Shown here piece after piece: positions 23,376 to 31,777 of a stretch of DNA of 32,563 nucleotides. The translations under genes and the position numbers were made by a program. The stretch's first letter is position 1, and each line of letters opens with the position of its first letter. A model generated the notes under the pieces. It made no database searches, was not told where the DNA came from, and saw only the letters and a list, made by a program, of their open reading frames with translations. The DNA comes from Candidatus Zixiibacteriota bacterium (lineage in GTDB: Bacteria; JAAXHH01), in the NCBI GenBank assembly GCA_016867335.1, contig VGJU01000018.1, positions 1 through 32,563 on the forward strand, in the 5' to 3' direction.

Positions 23376-24734
23376 CTATCCCCTTACCTTTTTCAGCGTC
23401 TCTTTGACGCTGTCGGTAAAGATGTCCATCATGTAGTCGATATGCTCACGGTTGACGATGAGCGGCGGGGCAAAAGCGATCCAGTTGGGATCGAAACGGG
23501 TAAGCAGTCCCTTTTTGAGCGCGGTCTTGCCGACCTGTACGCCAAATTTGACATCCGGCCCAAACGGCTCTCTTGTCTCCGTATTTTTGACAAACTCGAT
23601 ACCGACAAGCAACCCCTTGCCTCGGATTTCGCCGACGATGCCCAGTTCGGCAAGCGATTCGAGACGGCTTCGCAGATAGGCGCCCATCTCTCTTGCCCGC
23701 GCCGGCAGATCGCGTTCCACGATCTCGGCCAGACAGGCCAGCCCGGCTGCCGCGGCCACCGGATTTCCGCCATAAGTGTGTCCGTGCGAAAACTCGACCT
23801 CGTCCTCGTCGCTACCCCAAAACGCTTCCGCCATCGTATCTCGAAATGCGATACCCGCCAAGGGGATATACCCGCTGGACATTCCCTTTCCCATACACAG
23901 AATGTCCGGCGTAACGCCAAACGTATGCGAAGCGAACATCTGACCGGTCCGTCCGAACCCGGTAATGATCTCGTCAAAGATAAGCAACACGTTGTGTCGG
24001 TCGCACAGTTCCCGGATAGCCGGCAGATACTCCGCCGGCGGAGTCACGACGCCACCCGTGTTGCCGATCGGCTCTAAAATCACCGCGGCTACGGTATCGG
24101 AGCCTTCGAGTTGTATCATATCCTCAATGGTGCGCGCGCAGAAAACATCGCATGCAGGATACGTCTTTTCATACGGACACCGGAAACAGGTCGGCGGATG
24201 GACATGCAGAAAACCGGGTAACATAGGCTCGAACATCGTCTTGCGCCGACGCGTGCCTGTGGCGGACAAGGCGCCCATCGTAGCTCCATGATAGCCGTAG
24301 TACCGGGCGATGATCTTGTATTTGTTGGGATGCCCAGTCTGTTTGTGGTACTGACGCGCTAATTTCATGGCCGCTTCGGTGGCTTCCGACCCGCCGGACA
24401 GCAGTTTTATCGTATTCAGATTGCCGGGCGTGACTTCCCCCAGTCGGCGAACCAACTCGATGGCCGGCGGGTTGGTGGCATGGAGCGGCGGCGCAAAGGC
24501 GATCGTATCGAGTTGGGCTTTGATGGCCCCGATGACGCGTCGGTTGTTGTGCCCTACTGTCACCACGAAAATACCCGACAGACCGTCCATGATTCGTCGG
24601 CCATGCACATCCTCGTACCAAACTCCGTCCGCCTTGGTGATAACCAGGGGATCTTCGATAAACGTCTGCATCTGGCGCAGATCGAGTACCATGTGACGCA
24701 ATGTTTCGGACGCCAGAAGTTGTTCTGTATCCAT
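23376..24734 (-). CDS. Class III aminotransferase (PLP-dependent, omega-aminotransferase type)
   Basis: ATG 24734 (MDTEQLLASETLRHMVLDLR) has GAGGA upstream and removes the spurious N-terminus in the track. The 452-aa enzyme is a fold type I class III transaminase: SGGSEATEAAMKLAR, YHGATMGALSATG, LIFDEIITGFGRTG (D254) and CMGKGMSSGY with the PLP lysine K283. HGHTYGGNPVAAAAGL is typical. Residues 183-199 hold four cysteines (CFRCPYEKTYPACDVFC), seen in a subset of this family. Likely substrates are beta-alanine, taurine, putrescine or similar amines. It is followed by the two CinA-like genes with a 3-base gap and preceded 11 bases upstream by a lipoprotein gene. Confidence 0.92.
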   Translation of the reverse strand: MDTEQLLASETLRHMVLDLRQMQTFIEDPLVITKADGVWYEDVHGRRIMDGLSGIFVVTVGHNNRRVIGAIKAQLDTIAFAPPLHATNPPAIELVRRLGEVTPGNLNTIKLLSGGSEATEAAMKLARQYHKQTGHPNKYKIIARYYGYHGATMGALSATGTRRRKTMFEPMLPGFLHVHPPTCFRCPYEKTYPACDVFCARTIEDMIQLEGSDTVAAVILEPIGNTGGVVTPPAEYLPAIRELCDRHNVLLIFDEIITGFGRTGQMFASHTFGVTPDILCMGKGMSSGYIPLAGIAFRDTMAEAFWGSDEDEVEFSHGHTYGGNPVAAAAGLACLAEIVERDLPARAREMGAYLRSRLESLAELGIVGEIRGKGLLVGIEFVKNTETREPFGPDVKFGVQVGKTALKKGLLTRFDPNWIAFAPPLIVNREHIDYMMDIFTDSVKETLKKVRG

Positions 24735-24745
24735 CAACGTCCTCT

Positions 24746-25345
24746 CTACTTCCGTTCTACGGTGTATGACCGCACGTCGGAAACGGCAAAAGAAAGCGAA
24801 TAGGTCGTGACTACCGTCTCTTGCCGCACCGGCAAAATTACCCCGAACGTCTGCCCTTTCATCCGCATGGCGGCTTCGGAACGCGGGAAAATGGACTTCC
24901 GCTCCCACCCCGTAATATCAGCATATACATAGGGTTTGGGTGTGATGGCGTCGCTGAGCATACCCTGCGGCGGTATGACCGACGGGGTCTGACGCCGAAC
25001 GCCGTCCGCCAGCGGAACCAGTTCGTGCAACACCGGATGCGCGTTGCCCTCCGGATCGACAAACCGTACCTCGTCCCAGTCGATTCGCACCGGGTTGTCG
25101 CTCAGGTTGTAGACTTCGACACCGATTTCCTTTTCTCTGGGAATCAACCGGCAGAAAGCGAGCGTGTCGCGGTACTCAAGCAAGTTGTGCGAAACCGGCC
25201 CGGTAAGCGTGTAGGCATAGGTATAGACGGTTTCGAACACAACCCGATCCGCGCCGGGCGCAACCAACGACGGCGGCGGTTTGGAGGCACATCCGGCCCA
25301 GAACAGCATCAAAACAAACAACGAAACACGAAACACGCTGATCAT
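24746..25345 (-). CDS. Lipoprotein of unknown function
   Basis: The 199-aa product begins MISVFRVSLFVLMLFWAGC, a signal II peptide with lipobox AGC at residues 17-19. The mature part is beta-rich (VFETVYTYAYTLTGPVSHNL, REKEIGVEVYNLSDNPVRID) and resembles an immunoglobulin-like or DUF4352-type extracellular sandwich, but I cannot assign a family. A purine-rich stretch precedes the ATG. The gap to the aminotransferase is 11 bases, so it is probably the first gene of that operon. Confidence 0.8.
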   Translation of the reverse strand: MISVFRVSLFVLMLFWAGCASKPPPSLVAPGADRVVFETVYTYAYTLTGPVSHNLLEYRDTLAFCRLIPREKEIGVEVYNLSDNPVRIDWDEVRFVDPEGNAHPVLHELVPLADGVRRQTPSVIPPQGMLSDAITPKPYVYADITGWERKSIFPRSEAAMRMKGQTFGVILPVRQETVVTTYSLSFAVSDVRSYTVERK

Positions 25346-25480
25346 ACCCTCCCCCTATCGTTAAGGACGGGTTTCAACACCCGCCCAAACCCTCTCCAAA
25401 CAGTAGCCAGACATTGCAATAGGCTTGTATCACCCACCCGAACGTAGGAAGCTATGGAAAAACTGTTTCGTCATAGCGAC

Positions 25481-26674
25481 TTACTGTCCGGCAAGATAGT
25501 CCGCAAGTGCGTCGAGAAAACGGTCGACGTCGTGGCAGGTGTTGTAATAATGCGTCGAGATGCGGATACGGGTCTCGTTAGAACCTTCCATCCTGCCTCC
25601 GGCGATCTGAATACGATAGCGATCCCAGAACTCTTGTATCACTTGATCGCTTTTTACGGAAGTCAGCGTAAAGGTGGTCAGCGAGTTGGAAAGCGCCGGG
25701 TCGGAGGCGTTAAGCAGACGCGCCTCCGGAAAACGGGTACGCAACCCCTCCCGCAGATAGGCCGCTACGTGGCGGCCTCGCGCCGCGATCCGTTCGATGC
25801 CGATGCCGCGCTGGAAATCGACCGCCGCGCCTACACCGGCAAACGGAGACAAGTCCCGCGTTCCGAGCGACTCGAACAGGCGGTGCATATACGAGGTTCC
25901 GGTCTGCCGGCTCAATCCCCACCCGATGGTAGAAGGTTGCAACCGTTCCTGCATGTCGGGACGGGCGTAGAGAAACGCGCTACCCATCGGAGCCATCAGC
26001 CACTTGTGACAGTTGCCGATATAGAAATCCGGGTCGATTTCTCGGAGATTTACGGGAATCATACCGGGCGCGTGCGCACCGTCGATCACCGAGATCAGTC
26101 CGTGTTCCCGTGCCAGCGCGGACAATCGTTTTACCGGAAGAATAAGACCGGTCCGTGTGGTGATATGGCTAAACATAAGGATTTTTGTCTGTGGCGAGAT
26201 GGCCTGCGCGACAGGATCGACGATTTGATCCGGATGTTCCGGTGGCGCAGGCAGTGTCACCCGGCGCATGGTCCAGCCTTTTCGCGCGCCCACGTATTCC
26301 CAGCAGTTGTTGACCGCGCCATATTCCTGATCAGTAGAAAGGATTTCCGCGCCCGGCGCAAGGTCGAGACCGTGTACTGCCATGTTCATACCGATGGTGA
26401 GGTTCATGACCATGGCAAAATCGTCGGCGGAGACGCCGACATAGGCGCCGAGTTTTTCCTTTGACGCCCGAACGATGGGCGGAAACTCACGCAGCAGTTG
26501 CTGCATGGGCTGGCTCTGGAGTTGTTTCATGTAGCCGACGACCGCCTCGAAAACCACCTTGGGTGACGGACCGAACGAGCCGTTGTTGAGGTACGTGGCG
26601 GCAGGGTCCAGCATGAGTTCGCTGCGAAACCGTCCCCAGTATGCCTCTTCCGCCGGATCGGGAGATAGGCTCAT
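25481..26674 (-). CDS. Class V aminotransferase-fold PLP enzyme (isopenicillin-N epimerase-like)
   Basis: The 397-aa protein shows TYLNNGSFGPSPKVVFEAV, FSHITTRTGLILPV, VIDGAHAPGMIPVNL (D198 for the pyridine nitrogen) and FYIGNCHKWLMAPMGSAFL with the PLP lysine K224. These match the CefD-like branch of class V enzymes, whose members act as epimerases, cysteine desulfurase-like lyases or transaminases. A beta-lactam role is unlikely in this context. Its start overlaps the stop of the upstream lipoprotein gene by one base (TGATG), so the two are coupled. Confidence 0.9.
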   Translation of the reverse strand: MSLSPDPAEEAYWGRFRSELMLDPAATYLNNGSFGPSPKVVFEAVVGYMKQLQSQPMQQLLREFPPIVRASKEKLGAYVGVSADDFAMVMNLTIGMNMAVHGLDLAPGAEILSTDQEYGAVNNCWEYVGARKGWTMRRVTLPAPPEHPDQIVDPVAQAISPQTKILMFSHITTRTGLILPVKRLSALAREHGLISVIDGAHAPGMIPVNLREIDPDFYIGNCHKWLMAPMGSAFLYARPDMQERLQPSTIGWGLSRQTGTSYMHRLFESLGTRDLSPFAGVGAAVDFQRGIGIERIAARGRHVAAYLREGLRTRFPEARLLNASDPALSNSLTTFTLTSVKSDQVIQEFWDRYRIQIAGGRMEGSNETRIRISTHYYNTCHDVDRFLDALADYLAGQ

Positions 26675-27171
26675 CAGTAAGCCCTGTCTATGATGATATC
26701 AACACCGGTATTGCCGATCACCGTCTGGGGAATCAGACCCTCCATGTCGCCCGGTCCCGGCGGCCCTGCGCTCCCGTCCCGGTCGATACGGGCGACGACC
26801 GACACTTCACCGGAAAACGGCTGTCCCTGCACCATCTGATCGGCGGCGGACAGGGTGTAGGTCAGAGGGAATTTCGGCTGTTGAATACGTTTGACGGCCA
26901 TGGGCGGGCCGCCCATGCCACGCCGCGCCATGACGAACAGCACCTCGGAGCCGTCGAGTTTTGCGGACAGATCGGGTGCGATGGAGATCGTTCCTGAAAG
27001 TATCGAGCCGCCACCGGACACGGACGGCACAGGGGTGGGCGATATGCCGCCCATCGTGCGCGAAGAAGGGAACACCGGGCCGCCATGCTCCGGAAGCGGC
27101 GCCACATGCTGGTCACATCCCGCTACGACCAGAAAAACCACTGCAACCCACCAATTTCCGTCCATCCTCAT
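26674..27171 (-). CDS. Lipoprotein resembling the C-terminal domain of CcmI/CycH
   Basis: The 165-aa product has a signal II peptide ending VVAGC. After a Pro/Gly-rich linker, residues ~58-165 read SGTISIAPDLSAKLDGSEVL, FVMARR, GGPPMAVKRI, FPLTYTLSAADQM, SVVARIDRDG, PGDMEGLIPQTVIG and VDIIIDRAY. This order of motifs is that of the periplasmic C-terminal domain of CcmI/CycH, the apocytochrome c chaperone of cytochrome c maturation. Here the domain stands alone on a lipid anchor and no other ccm gene is nearby. A chaperone role is inference. It is coupled to the class V aminotransferase-like gene. Confidence 0.75.
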   Translation of the reverse strand: MRMDGNWWVAVVFLVVAGCDQHVAPLPEHGGPVFPSSRTMGGISPTPVPSVSGGGSILSGTISIAPDLSAKLDGSEVLFVMARRGMGGPPMAVKRIQQPKFPLTYTLSAADQMVQGQPFSGEVSVVARIDRDGSAGPPGPGDMEGLIPQTVIGNTGVDIIIDRAY

Positions 27172-27227
27172 ATTGTTTTATCCTCTGGGTTTGCTACGCA
27201 TTATGACAGGGCAGGGCGAACCGGGGT

Positions 27228-27986
27228 CTACCCTACCGCGTAGTGGCTCGCATGATAGGTAAGCGACTGTCCCGGAATCACCTTTACGATCTTGGTATTC
27301 GGACACATCTCTTCGGCCAGCATCTGCATCTTTGCGATATCGGCGCGCTGATTGGGAAACGTGTCGTAGTGACATGGGATGACGATGTCGGGTCTTATAA
27401 AACTGGCTGCCCGAATACCGGCCCGGATATCCATGCCGTATTTGCCGCCGACCGGCATGATGGCGATCTGCGGGCCGTACATCTGGCCGATCAGTTGCAT
27501 GTCGCTAAACAGGGCCGTATCCGCGGTGTCGTAGATCGTGATGCCGTTGTCGAAGGCCATCACCACACCGGTCACGGCGCTGTCCGGGCGGAAATAGTGC
27601 CCTGCAGGAACGTCGCCATGCATCATCGAAAGCGAATGATGCGCCGGCACAAGCGTAATCTGTACGTTTTTGACCCGTCCGGTTCCACCCGGATTGAGCG
27701 TCATCGACTGTTCGTCAAGTTTGATGCCGGCTGCGGTTTCGGCCACCAGACACATCTCGTAGTTGCCGACAAACGTAGCGCCGGTCTGTTTGGTGATCTG
27801 GAACGAATCACCCACATGATCGATATGTCCATGTGTAGCGATGACGATGTCCGCCTTCTTTACATCGGCCACCTTAAGACCGCACGCCGGGTTATCGTCC
27901 AACCACGCATCGAAATAGATGATCGTGCCGTCCGCCTCAAAACGAAACGAGGCGTGTCCCAAAAAATCAATTTTGACCGAACCCAT
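27228..27986 (-). CDS. UPF0173 family metal-dependent hydrolase
   Basis: The 252-aa protein is a metallo-beta-lactamase-fold hydrolase of the UPF0173/YtkL group: VKIDFLGHASFRFE at the N-terminus, the metal motif THGHIDH (H52, H54, D56, H57), VPAHHSLS and ITIYDTADTALFSDM, then MPVGGKYGMDI and IPCHYDTFPNQ. The start has AAGGAG seven bases upstream. The natural substrate of the family is not settled. It is a single gene with 50-90-base gaps on both sides. Confidence 0.93.
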   Translation of the reverse strand: MGSVKIDFLGHASFRFEADGTIIYFDAWLDDNPACGLKVADVKKADIVIATHGHIDHVGDSFQITKQTGATFVGNYEMCLVAETAAGIKLDEQSMTLNPGGTGRVKNVQITLVPAHHSLSMMHGDVPAGHYFRPDSAVTGVVMAFDNGITIYDTADTALFSDMQLIGQMYGPQIAIMPVGGKYGMDIRAGIRAASFIRPDIVIPCHYDTFPNQRADIAKMQMLAEEMCPNTKIVKVIPGQSLTYHASHYAVG

Positions 27987-28074
27987 ATTCTGCTCCTTTC
28001 TCTCTTATCGACACATTAAGACGGATGGTGATTCGCCCCTGCTGTCTCTATTCATAAGCGGAGGTGATCCGCCC

Positions 28075-29067
28075 TTAGGGTTCCACCAATGCCGCGACAT
28101 CGACCGGTTCATCTTGGCCGGTGGCTTTTTGGGTGGCTTCGAGCATGGCGATGGTCCACAGATTGTCCTGTCCGCTGGTCCGAGCGGGTGTGCCGGTGCG
28201 GATGGCTTCGAGCAGTTCTTCCATGAGCGGCCACTCGCTGTTGGGTTGTTCCGACAACGGAACGGGGCTGTATTTGCCCGTTTCAGGATCGCCGAACTGC
28301 AGGTCATTTGCGGCACGAAGCACACCGCCGCTACCGTCTACGCGCCAAAAGTATTCGCCTACCCACGAAGCCCACGCGCCGAGATAGTTTACACGGACGT
28401 TCTGCTCGAACTCGATAAGCACCTGTACCGACGTCTCCCCGGAGAAGTCGCCCCACGGCGGCTGCCAACTCCACCCCGTGATGGTCCGAGGCCGAAGTCC
28501 CAGCGAAAACCGGATCAGATCGAAATCGTGGACGCTCATCTCCCAGAGATAGTTGTGACGCATGTGTTGCTGGTATGTGCCTGCACCGAAACGTCGGCGC
28601 GTTCGGAAAAAACAGCCGATTCCCAGATCGCCGAGTCTGCCGTCGCGAATCTGGCGTTCCATTTCCGCGATACTGACGATATAGCGATAGTTTTGTCCCA
28701 CGACGATCTGTACGCCGGCGCGTGCTGCGGCGTGGACGATGTCTTTTGCATCCGCCAACGTCAACGCAAACGGTTTTTCGACAAGGACGTGCAAACCGGC
28801 CTCTATCGCTTCCATACAGTTTTCCCGGCGACCGGTCGCCGCCGCCGCGATGACGGCGATGTCGGCTTGTACGGTTTGTGCCGCCTCGCGCACCGAAGAG
28901 AAAGTCGGAACCTGAACATTCGGCGCCGCCTCTTGGGCCGCGTGTAGCGAAGCTTCGGACGGATCCACCCATGCGGCGGACACAACCCCCGCGTGTGCCT
29001 GTACCTGGCTCAACCAGTACCGACCGCGTCCGCCGAGACCGACATGCAGTATGCGTTTTTCGCTCAT
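28075..29067 (-). CDS. Gfo/Idh/MocA family oxidoreductase (second copy)
   Basis: ATG 29067 (MSEKRILHVGLGGRGRYWLS) is chosen because GGAG precedes it and the Rossmann motif then starts at residue 9. The 330-aa enzyme has VEKPFALTLADAK (K98) and MSVHDFDLIRFSLG in the catalytic domain. It is clearly a different branch from the 11.1-kb copy: shorter, with GLGGRG instead of GCGGMG and SVHDFD instead of GVHYSD. It should oxidise a sugar, polyol or derivative with NAD(P). No transporter or isomerase is adjacent, so the substrate is open. Confidence 0.9.
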   Translation of the reverse strand: MSEKRILHVGLGGRGRYWLSQVQAHAGVVSAAWVDPSEASLHAAQEAAPNVQVPTFSSVREAAQTVQADIAVIAAAATGRRENCMEAIEAGLHVLVEKPFALTLADAKDIVHAAARAGVQIVVGQNYRYIVSIAEMERQIRDGRLGDLGIGCFFRTRRRFGAGTYQQHMRHNYLWEMSVHDFDLIRFSLGLRPRTITGWSWQPPWGDFSGETSVQVLIEFEQNVRVNYLGAWASWVGEYFWRVDGSGGVLRAANDLQFGDPETGKYSPVPLSEQPNSEWPLMEELLEAIRTGTPARTSGQDNLWTIAMLEATQKATGQDEPVDVAALVEP

Positions 29068-29216
29068 CCTGTCTCCCGTCTTTACCATAGGGCGTGTATA
29101 GGCGGCAGATGGCAGACATCCTGCCTACTCCGATCCACAGAACCGGCGGTTAGTTTAGAAAGACCGCCCCGGCCTGTCAAGCGTCAAATCGGAACGGCGA
29201 ACGGTAAAGAAACGGC

Positions 29217-29244
29217 TTGACTTTCCGGCGTTTCCGTCTAAAAT
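29217..29244 (+). promoter_or_regulatory. Sigma70-like promoter upstream of the CSD-VOC gene
   Basis: TTGACT, a 16-base spacer and TAAAAT give a close match to consensus. It would start a leader of about 115 bases before ATG 29367, long enough to hold the hairpin at 29274-29329. Confidence 0.6.
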
Positions 29245-29273
29245 AACCCCATTGCCCTGCAACCTCAAACAGA

Positions 29274-29329
29274 CATAGCCCACCGGAGAGTCGGAAGGTC
29301 TTCAAAATCAGACGACTTCGGGGTCTATG
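29274..29329 (+). promoter_or_regulatory. Structured leader hairpin upstream of the CSD-VOC gene
   Basis: Nested complementary segments are visible: CATAG (29274) with CTATG (29325), CCG..AGTC with GACTTCGG, and GTCT with AGAC around a TCAAAATC loop. Together they form one long imperfect hairpin inside the predicted 5' leader, 37 bases before the start codon. Cold-shock genes often have regulatory leaders, so a thermosensor-like role is plausible but not shown. Confidence 0.45.
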
Positions 29330-29366
29330 GGAAAAATCTACCCTTCTGTAACGGAAGCCATAGTCC

Positions 29367-29981
29367 ATGCCACAGGGTGTCATCACACGTTTGAACCCGG
29401 CACGTGGATTCGGTTTTGTAAGCAATCCCGAAGGCAACGATCTCTTTTTTCACCGGACCAACGTCAGGGACACCCCTTTTTCGAAGTTGCAGATCGGCGA
29501 TCGCGTAACATACGATTTACAGCATACGGATCGAGGTCCGCGTGCCGGCAACCTGCAGATGTTTGCATCGGCGGTTCAGTTGCAGGTCAATCTCGCGGTA
29601 AGCGATCTGTCTCGATCGGTTGGTTTCTATGTGCAGACGCTCGGATTCAGACAGGTTGCCGAACACCCCGGATACACCCTTGTGCAACGGGGGGCACTGG
29701 TTTTAGGACTAAAAATGGACGATCTACTCTGGCATCCGGCGCTCAAAGATCGTTCGGCAAGCGATTTGGTCCGCGGCGTAGGGACAGAACTGGTCCTCGA
29801 AGTATCCGACATCGACGAGTTTCACGCGGCCATACAAAACGCGGGTCTTGTCATTCAGGAACCGCTCAGGGAACAACCTTGGGGGGCGCGGGATTTTCGT
29901 TTGTTGGACCCCGACGGGTATTACTGGCGCATCTCCTCGCCACGCCAGTTGACTGAACAGATCGCTATTTCCGAAGACTAA
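29367..29981 (+). CDS. Fusion of a cold-shock domain and a VOC (glyoxalase/bleomycin-resistance) domain
   Basis: This 204-aa protein starts at ATG 29367. Residues 1-67 are a complete cold-shock domain: GVITRLNPARGFGFVS with RNP1 (GFGFV), NDLFFH as RNP2, then KLQIGDRVTYDL and GPRAGNL. Residues ~72-192 are a VOC-fold domain: VNLAVSDLSRSVGFYVQTLG, GTELVLEVSDIDEFHAAIQ and RDFRLLDPDGYYWRIS. The canonical metal His of glyoxalase I is not seen at the start of the VOC unit (N75), which favours a binding rather than a metalloenzyme role. The CSD should bind single-stranded RNA or DNA. There is no frame break at the junction, so the fusion looks real. It stands alone behind a good promoter and a structured leader. 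Confidence 0.85.
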   Translation: MPQGVITRLNPARGFGFVSNPEGNDLFFHRTNVRDTPFSKLQIGDRVTYDLQHTDRGPRAGNLQMFASAVQLQVNLAVSDLSRSVGFYVQTLGFRQVAEHPGYTLVQRGALVLGLKMDDLLWHPALKDRSASDLVRGVGTELVLEVSDIDEFHAAIQNAGLVIQEPLREQPWGARDFRLLDPDGYYWRISSPRQLTEQIAISED

Positions 29982-30093
29982 GACGAGGTTATGGATGAGT
30001 CTTCGTCCGATGCGGCTATATCGCGCTCCATTTAAACAAAATAAGCATTACGCATAACTTTCGTTTCCAAACCCGTAACAGGGAAGACCGATC

Positions 30094-30963
30094 ATGTAGC
30101 AGCCACTGGAATTTATTCCCGACGAAATTCCGGAGACGGTAAAGCGTCAGGAAATCGAAAACGGTCACAAAGGGCGCAGGGGATTGCCCCGCCCGCCCGA
30201 CTATCTCTGCTACCTAACACCGGAACCGCTGGCTGTAGACGGTCGACTCGACGAGGCCGTCTGGCAGCGCGCCAAATGGCTGGGACCGTTTGTAGATATG
30301 GAAAAAGGAACTCCCACCGAATACGATACGCAGGTCGCTTTTTTGTGGGAAGATACCTACTTTTATACCGGATTCCGGCTTGAAGAGCCGGATGTGTTCG
30401 GCTATGAAACCAAACGCGACGGCGGCGTAGGCGGCGACTGCGAAGTAGAACTTTTTATCCTCGGCGAAGGCGTGTATTACGAACTCGAACTCAGCGTACT
30501 TAACACGATCTACGAAGTTTTCTGGACATGGTTTCAGTCGCTGGCGGAAAGAAACGATCTGGCGACGCTGGACGAACTGTTCAAGACGCGGCGCATGACC
30601 TACGGTGGTCTGACCGACGACTATCCGGGCAGACACGGCAGTTTCGACTGGGATTTTCCGGGGATACAAACTGCGGTATGGATCGATGGGGCGCTCAACT
30701 GTCGGCGTATCCGCGATCGAGAATGGTCCGTAGAGATCGCGCTTCCCTGGTCTGGGTGGACCGATCTTGCCAGAGGACGGCGCTCAATCCCGCCAAAGGA
30801 CGGAGATGTCTGACGCATAGGTTGCTCGCGTGTAGAGCACTGGCGTGACGAAGAAGGCAATATACTCCGAGGACGCGACTGGTCGATCTGTCAACACGGC
30901 AAAATTCAGATGCACGTGCCCGACCGGTGGCCGTACGTCATCTTTTCCGAGAAAACGGTTTAA
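30094..30963 (+). pseudogene. CBM9-like carbohydrate-binding protein with two in-frame stop codons
   Basis: One frame from ATG 30094 to TAA 30961 encodes a 289-residue CBM9-like protein, but it has TAG as its second codon and TGA at 30811. Before the track ORF it reads QPLEFIPDEIPETVKRQEIE; the middle has EPLAVDGRLDEAVWQRAKWL and TQVAFLWEDTYFYTGFRLEE; after the TGA it continues RIGCSRVEHWRDEEGNILRG and VPDRWPYVIFSEKTV. The TGA sits where a Trp (GDVWRI) is expected, a TGG-to-TGA change. There is no signal peptide, as in many CBM9-like proteins annotated near sugar enzymes. AGGGAAG precedes the ATG. TGA and TAG end other genes here, so recoding is unlikely. Confidence 0.82.
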
Positions 30964-30985
30964 AACCTATCGAAAGGAGTCACAG

Positions 30986-31777
30986 ATGGAAGTTCTCGGC
31001 ATCGACATTGGCGGCACAGGCATCAAAGGCGCGCCGGTCCATATAGAAACCGGCGAACTGACTGCAGAGCGGCATCGCATCCTGACGCCTCAGCCCGCCA
31101 CACCGGAGTCCGTTTTGCAGGCCGCCGGCGAGTTGATCAAACATTTCAACTGGAACGGTCCTATCGGCTGTGGGTTTCCGGCGGTCGTCAAAAACGGTGT
31201 CATGCAGACCGCCGCCAACGTGGACGCCTCGTGGATCGGCGCGGACGCGGTGGCTACGCTCAAAAAACTTACCGGAAAACCCGCAGTATTTCTCAACGAC
31301 GCGGATGCCGCCGGGCTGGCCGAGCTCAGATTCGGCGCAGGCAAAGGACGCAATGGGCTTATCGCCATTGTGACGCTTGGAACCGGTATCGGAACCGCCT
31401 TTTTTGTCGATGGGACGCTGATCCCCAATACCGAGTTGGGGCATATCGAATTGAGGGGCAAGGACGCTGAACGCCGGGCCGCGGAGAGCGTGCGTATCCG
31501 CAAGAACCTGACTTGGAAAAAATGGGCCAAAGGTGTAAACGAATATTTTCAGCGATTGGAGGCACTGCTCTGGCCGGACCTGATCATCGTCGGAGGCGGG
31601 GGAAGCAAGAATTTCGATAAATTTGCCCCGTATCTGTCGCTCAAAACCGAAATCGTCCCTGCACAACTACTCAACGAAGCCGGTATCGTAGGGGCCGCCC
31701 TCGCTGCCGTCCCTGCCACGCCGGCAAGACGCCGCGCCGCTTCATCCGCTCGCGCGACCCAGTCCAAAACCAAGTGA
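30986..31777 (+). CDS. ppgK: Polyphosphate glucokinase (ROK family)
   Basis: ATG 30986 follows AAAGGAG; the track start at 30845 reads through the CBM9-like tail. The 263-aa protein has the phosphate motif DIGGTGIKG (7-15), [10 protein letters not shown], catalytic [12 protein letters not shown] (D105) and the second loop [11 protein letters not shown], all typical of polyphosphate-dependent glucokinase rather than ATP-only ROK kinases. It makes glucose 6-phosphate from glucose in the cytoplasm. The last ~20 residues are a basic Arg/Lys/Ala/Ser tail beyond the conserved fold, possibly helping polyphosphate binding. Its stop overlaps the GTG start of the methyltransferase gene. Confidence 0.9.
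   Translation: MEVLGIDIGGTGIKGAPVHIETGELTAERHRILTPQPATPESVLQAAGELIKHFNWNGPIGCGFPAVVKNGVMQTAANVDASWIGADAVATLKKLTGKPAVFLNDADAAGLAELRFGAGKGRNGLIAIVTLGTGIGTAFFVDGTLIPNTELGHIELRGKDAERRAAESVRIRKNLTWKKWAKGVNEYFQRLEALLWPDLIIVGGGGSKNFDKFAPYLSLKTEIVPAQLLNEAGIVGAALAAVPATPARRRAASSARATQSKTK

Noticed and set aside
25454-26464. 336-aa plus-strand ORF
   Set aside because: It is antisense to the class V aminotransferase-fold gene and has no recognisable domain.
29274-29329. tRNA-like or tRNA-Sec-like element because of a CTTCAAAATC loop
   Set aside because: There is no acceptor stem, T-loop or CCA end, and the segment folds as one long imperfect hairpin.
30811-30813. TGA read as Trp or selenocysteine in the CBM9-like gene
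   Set aside because: TGA and TAG end several well-defined genes in the window, such as the first Gfo/Idh/MocA gene and ppgK, and no SECIS-like hairpin is evident after the codon. A nonsense change is simpler.
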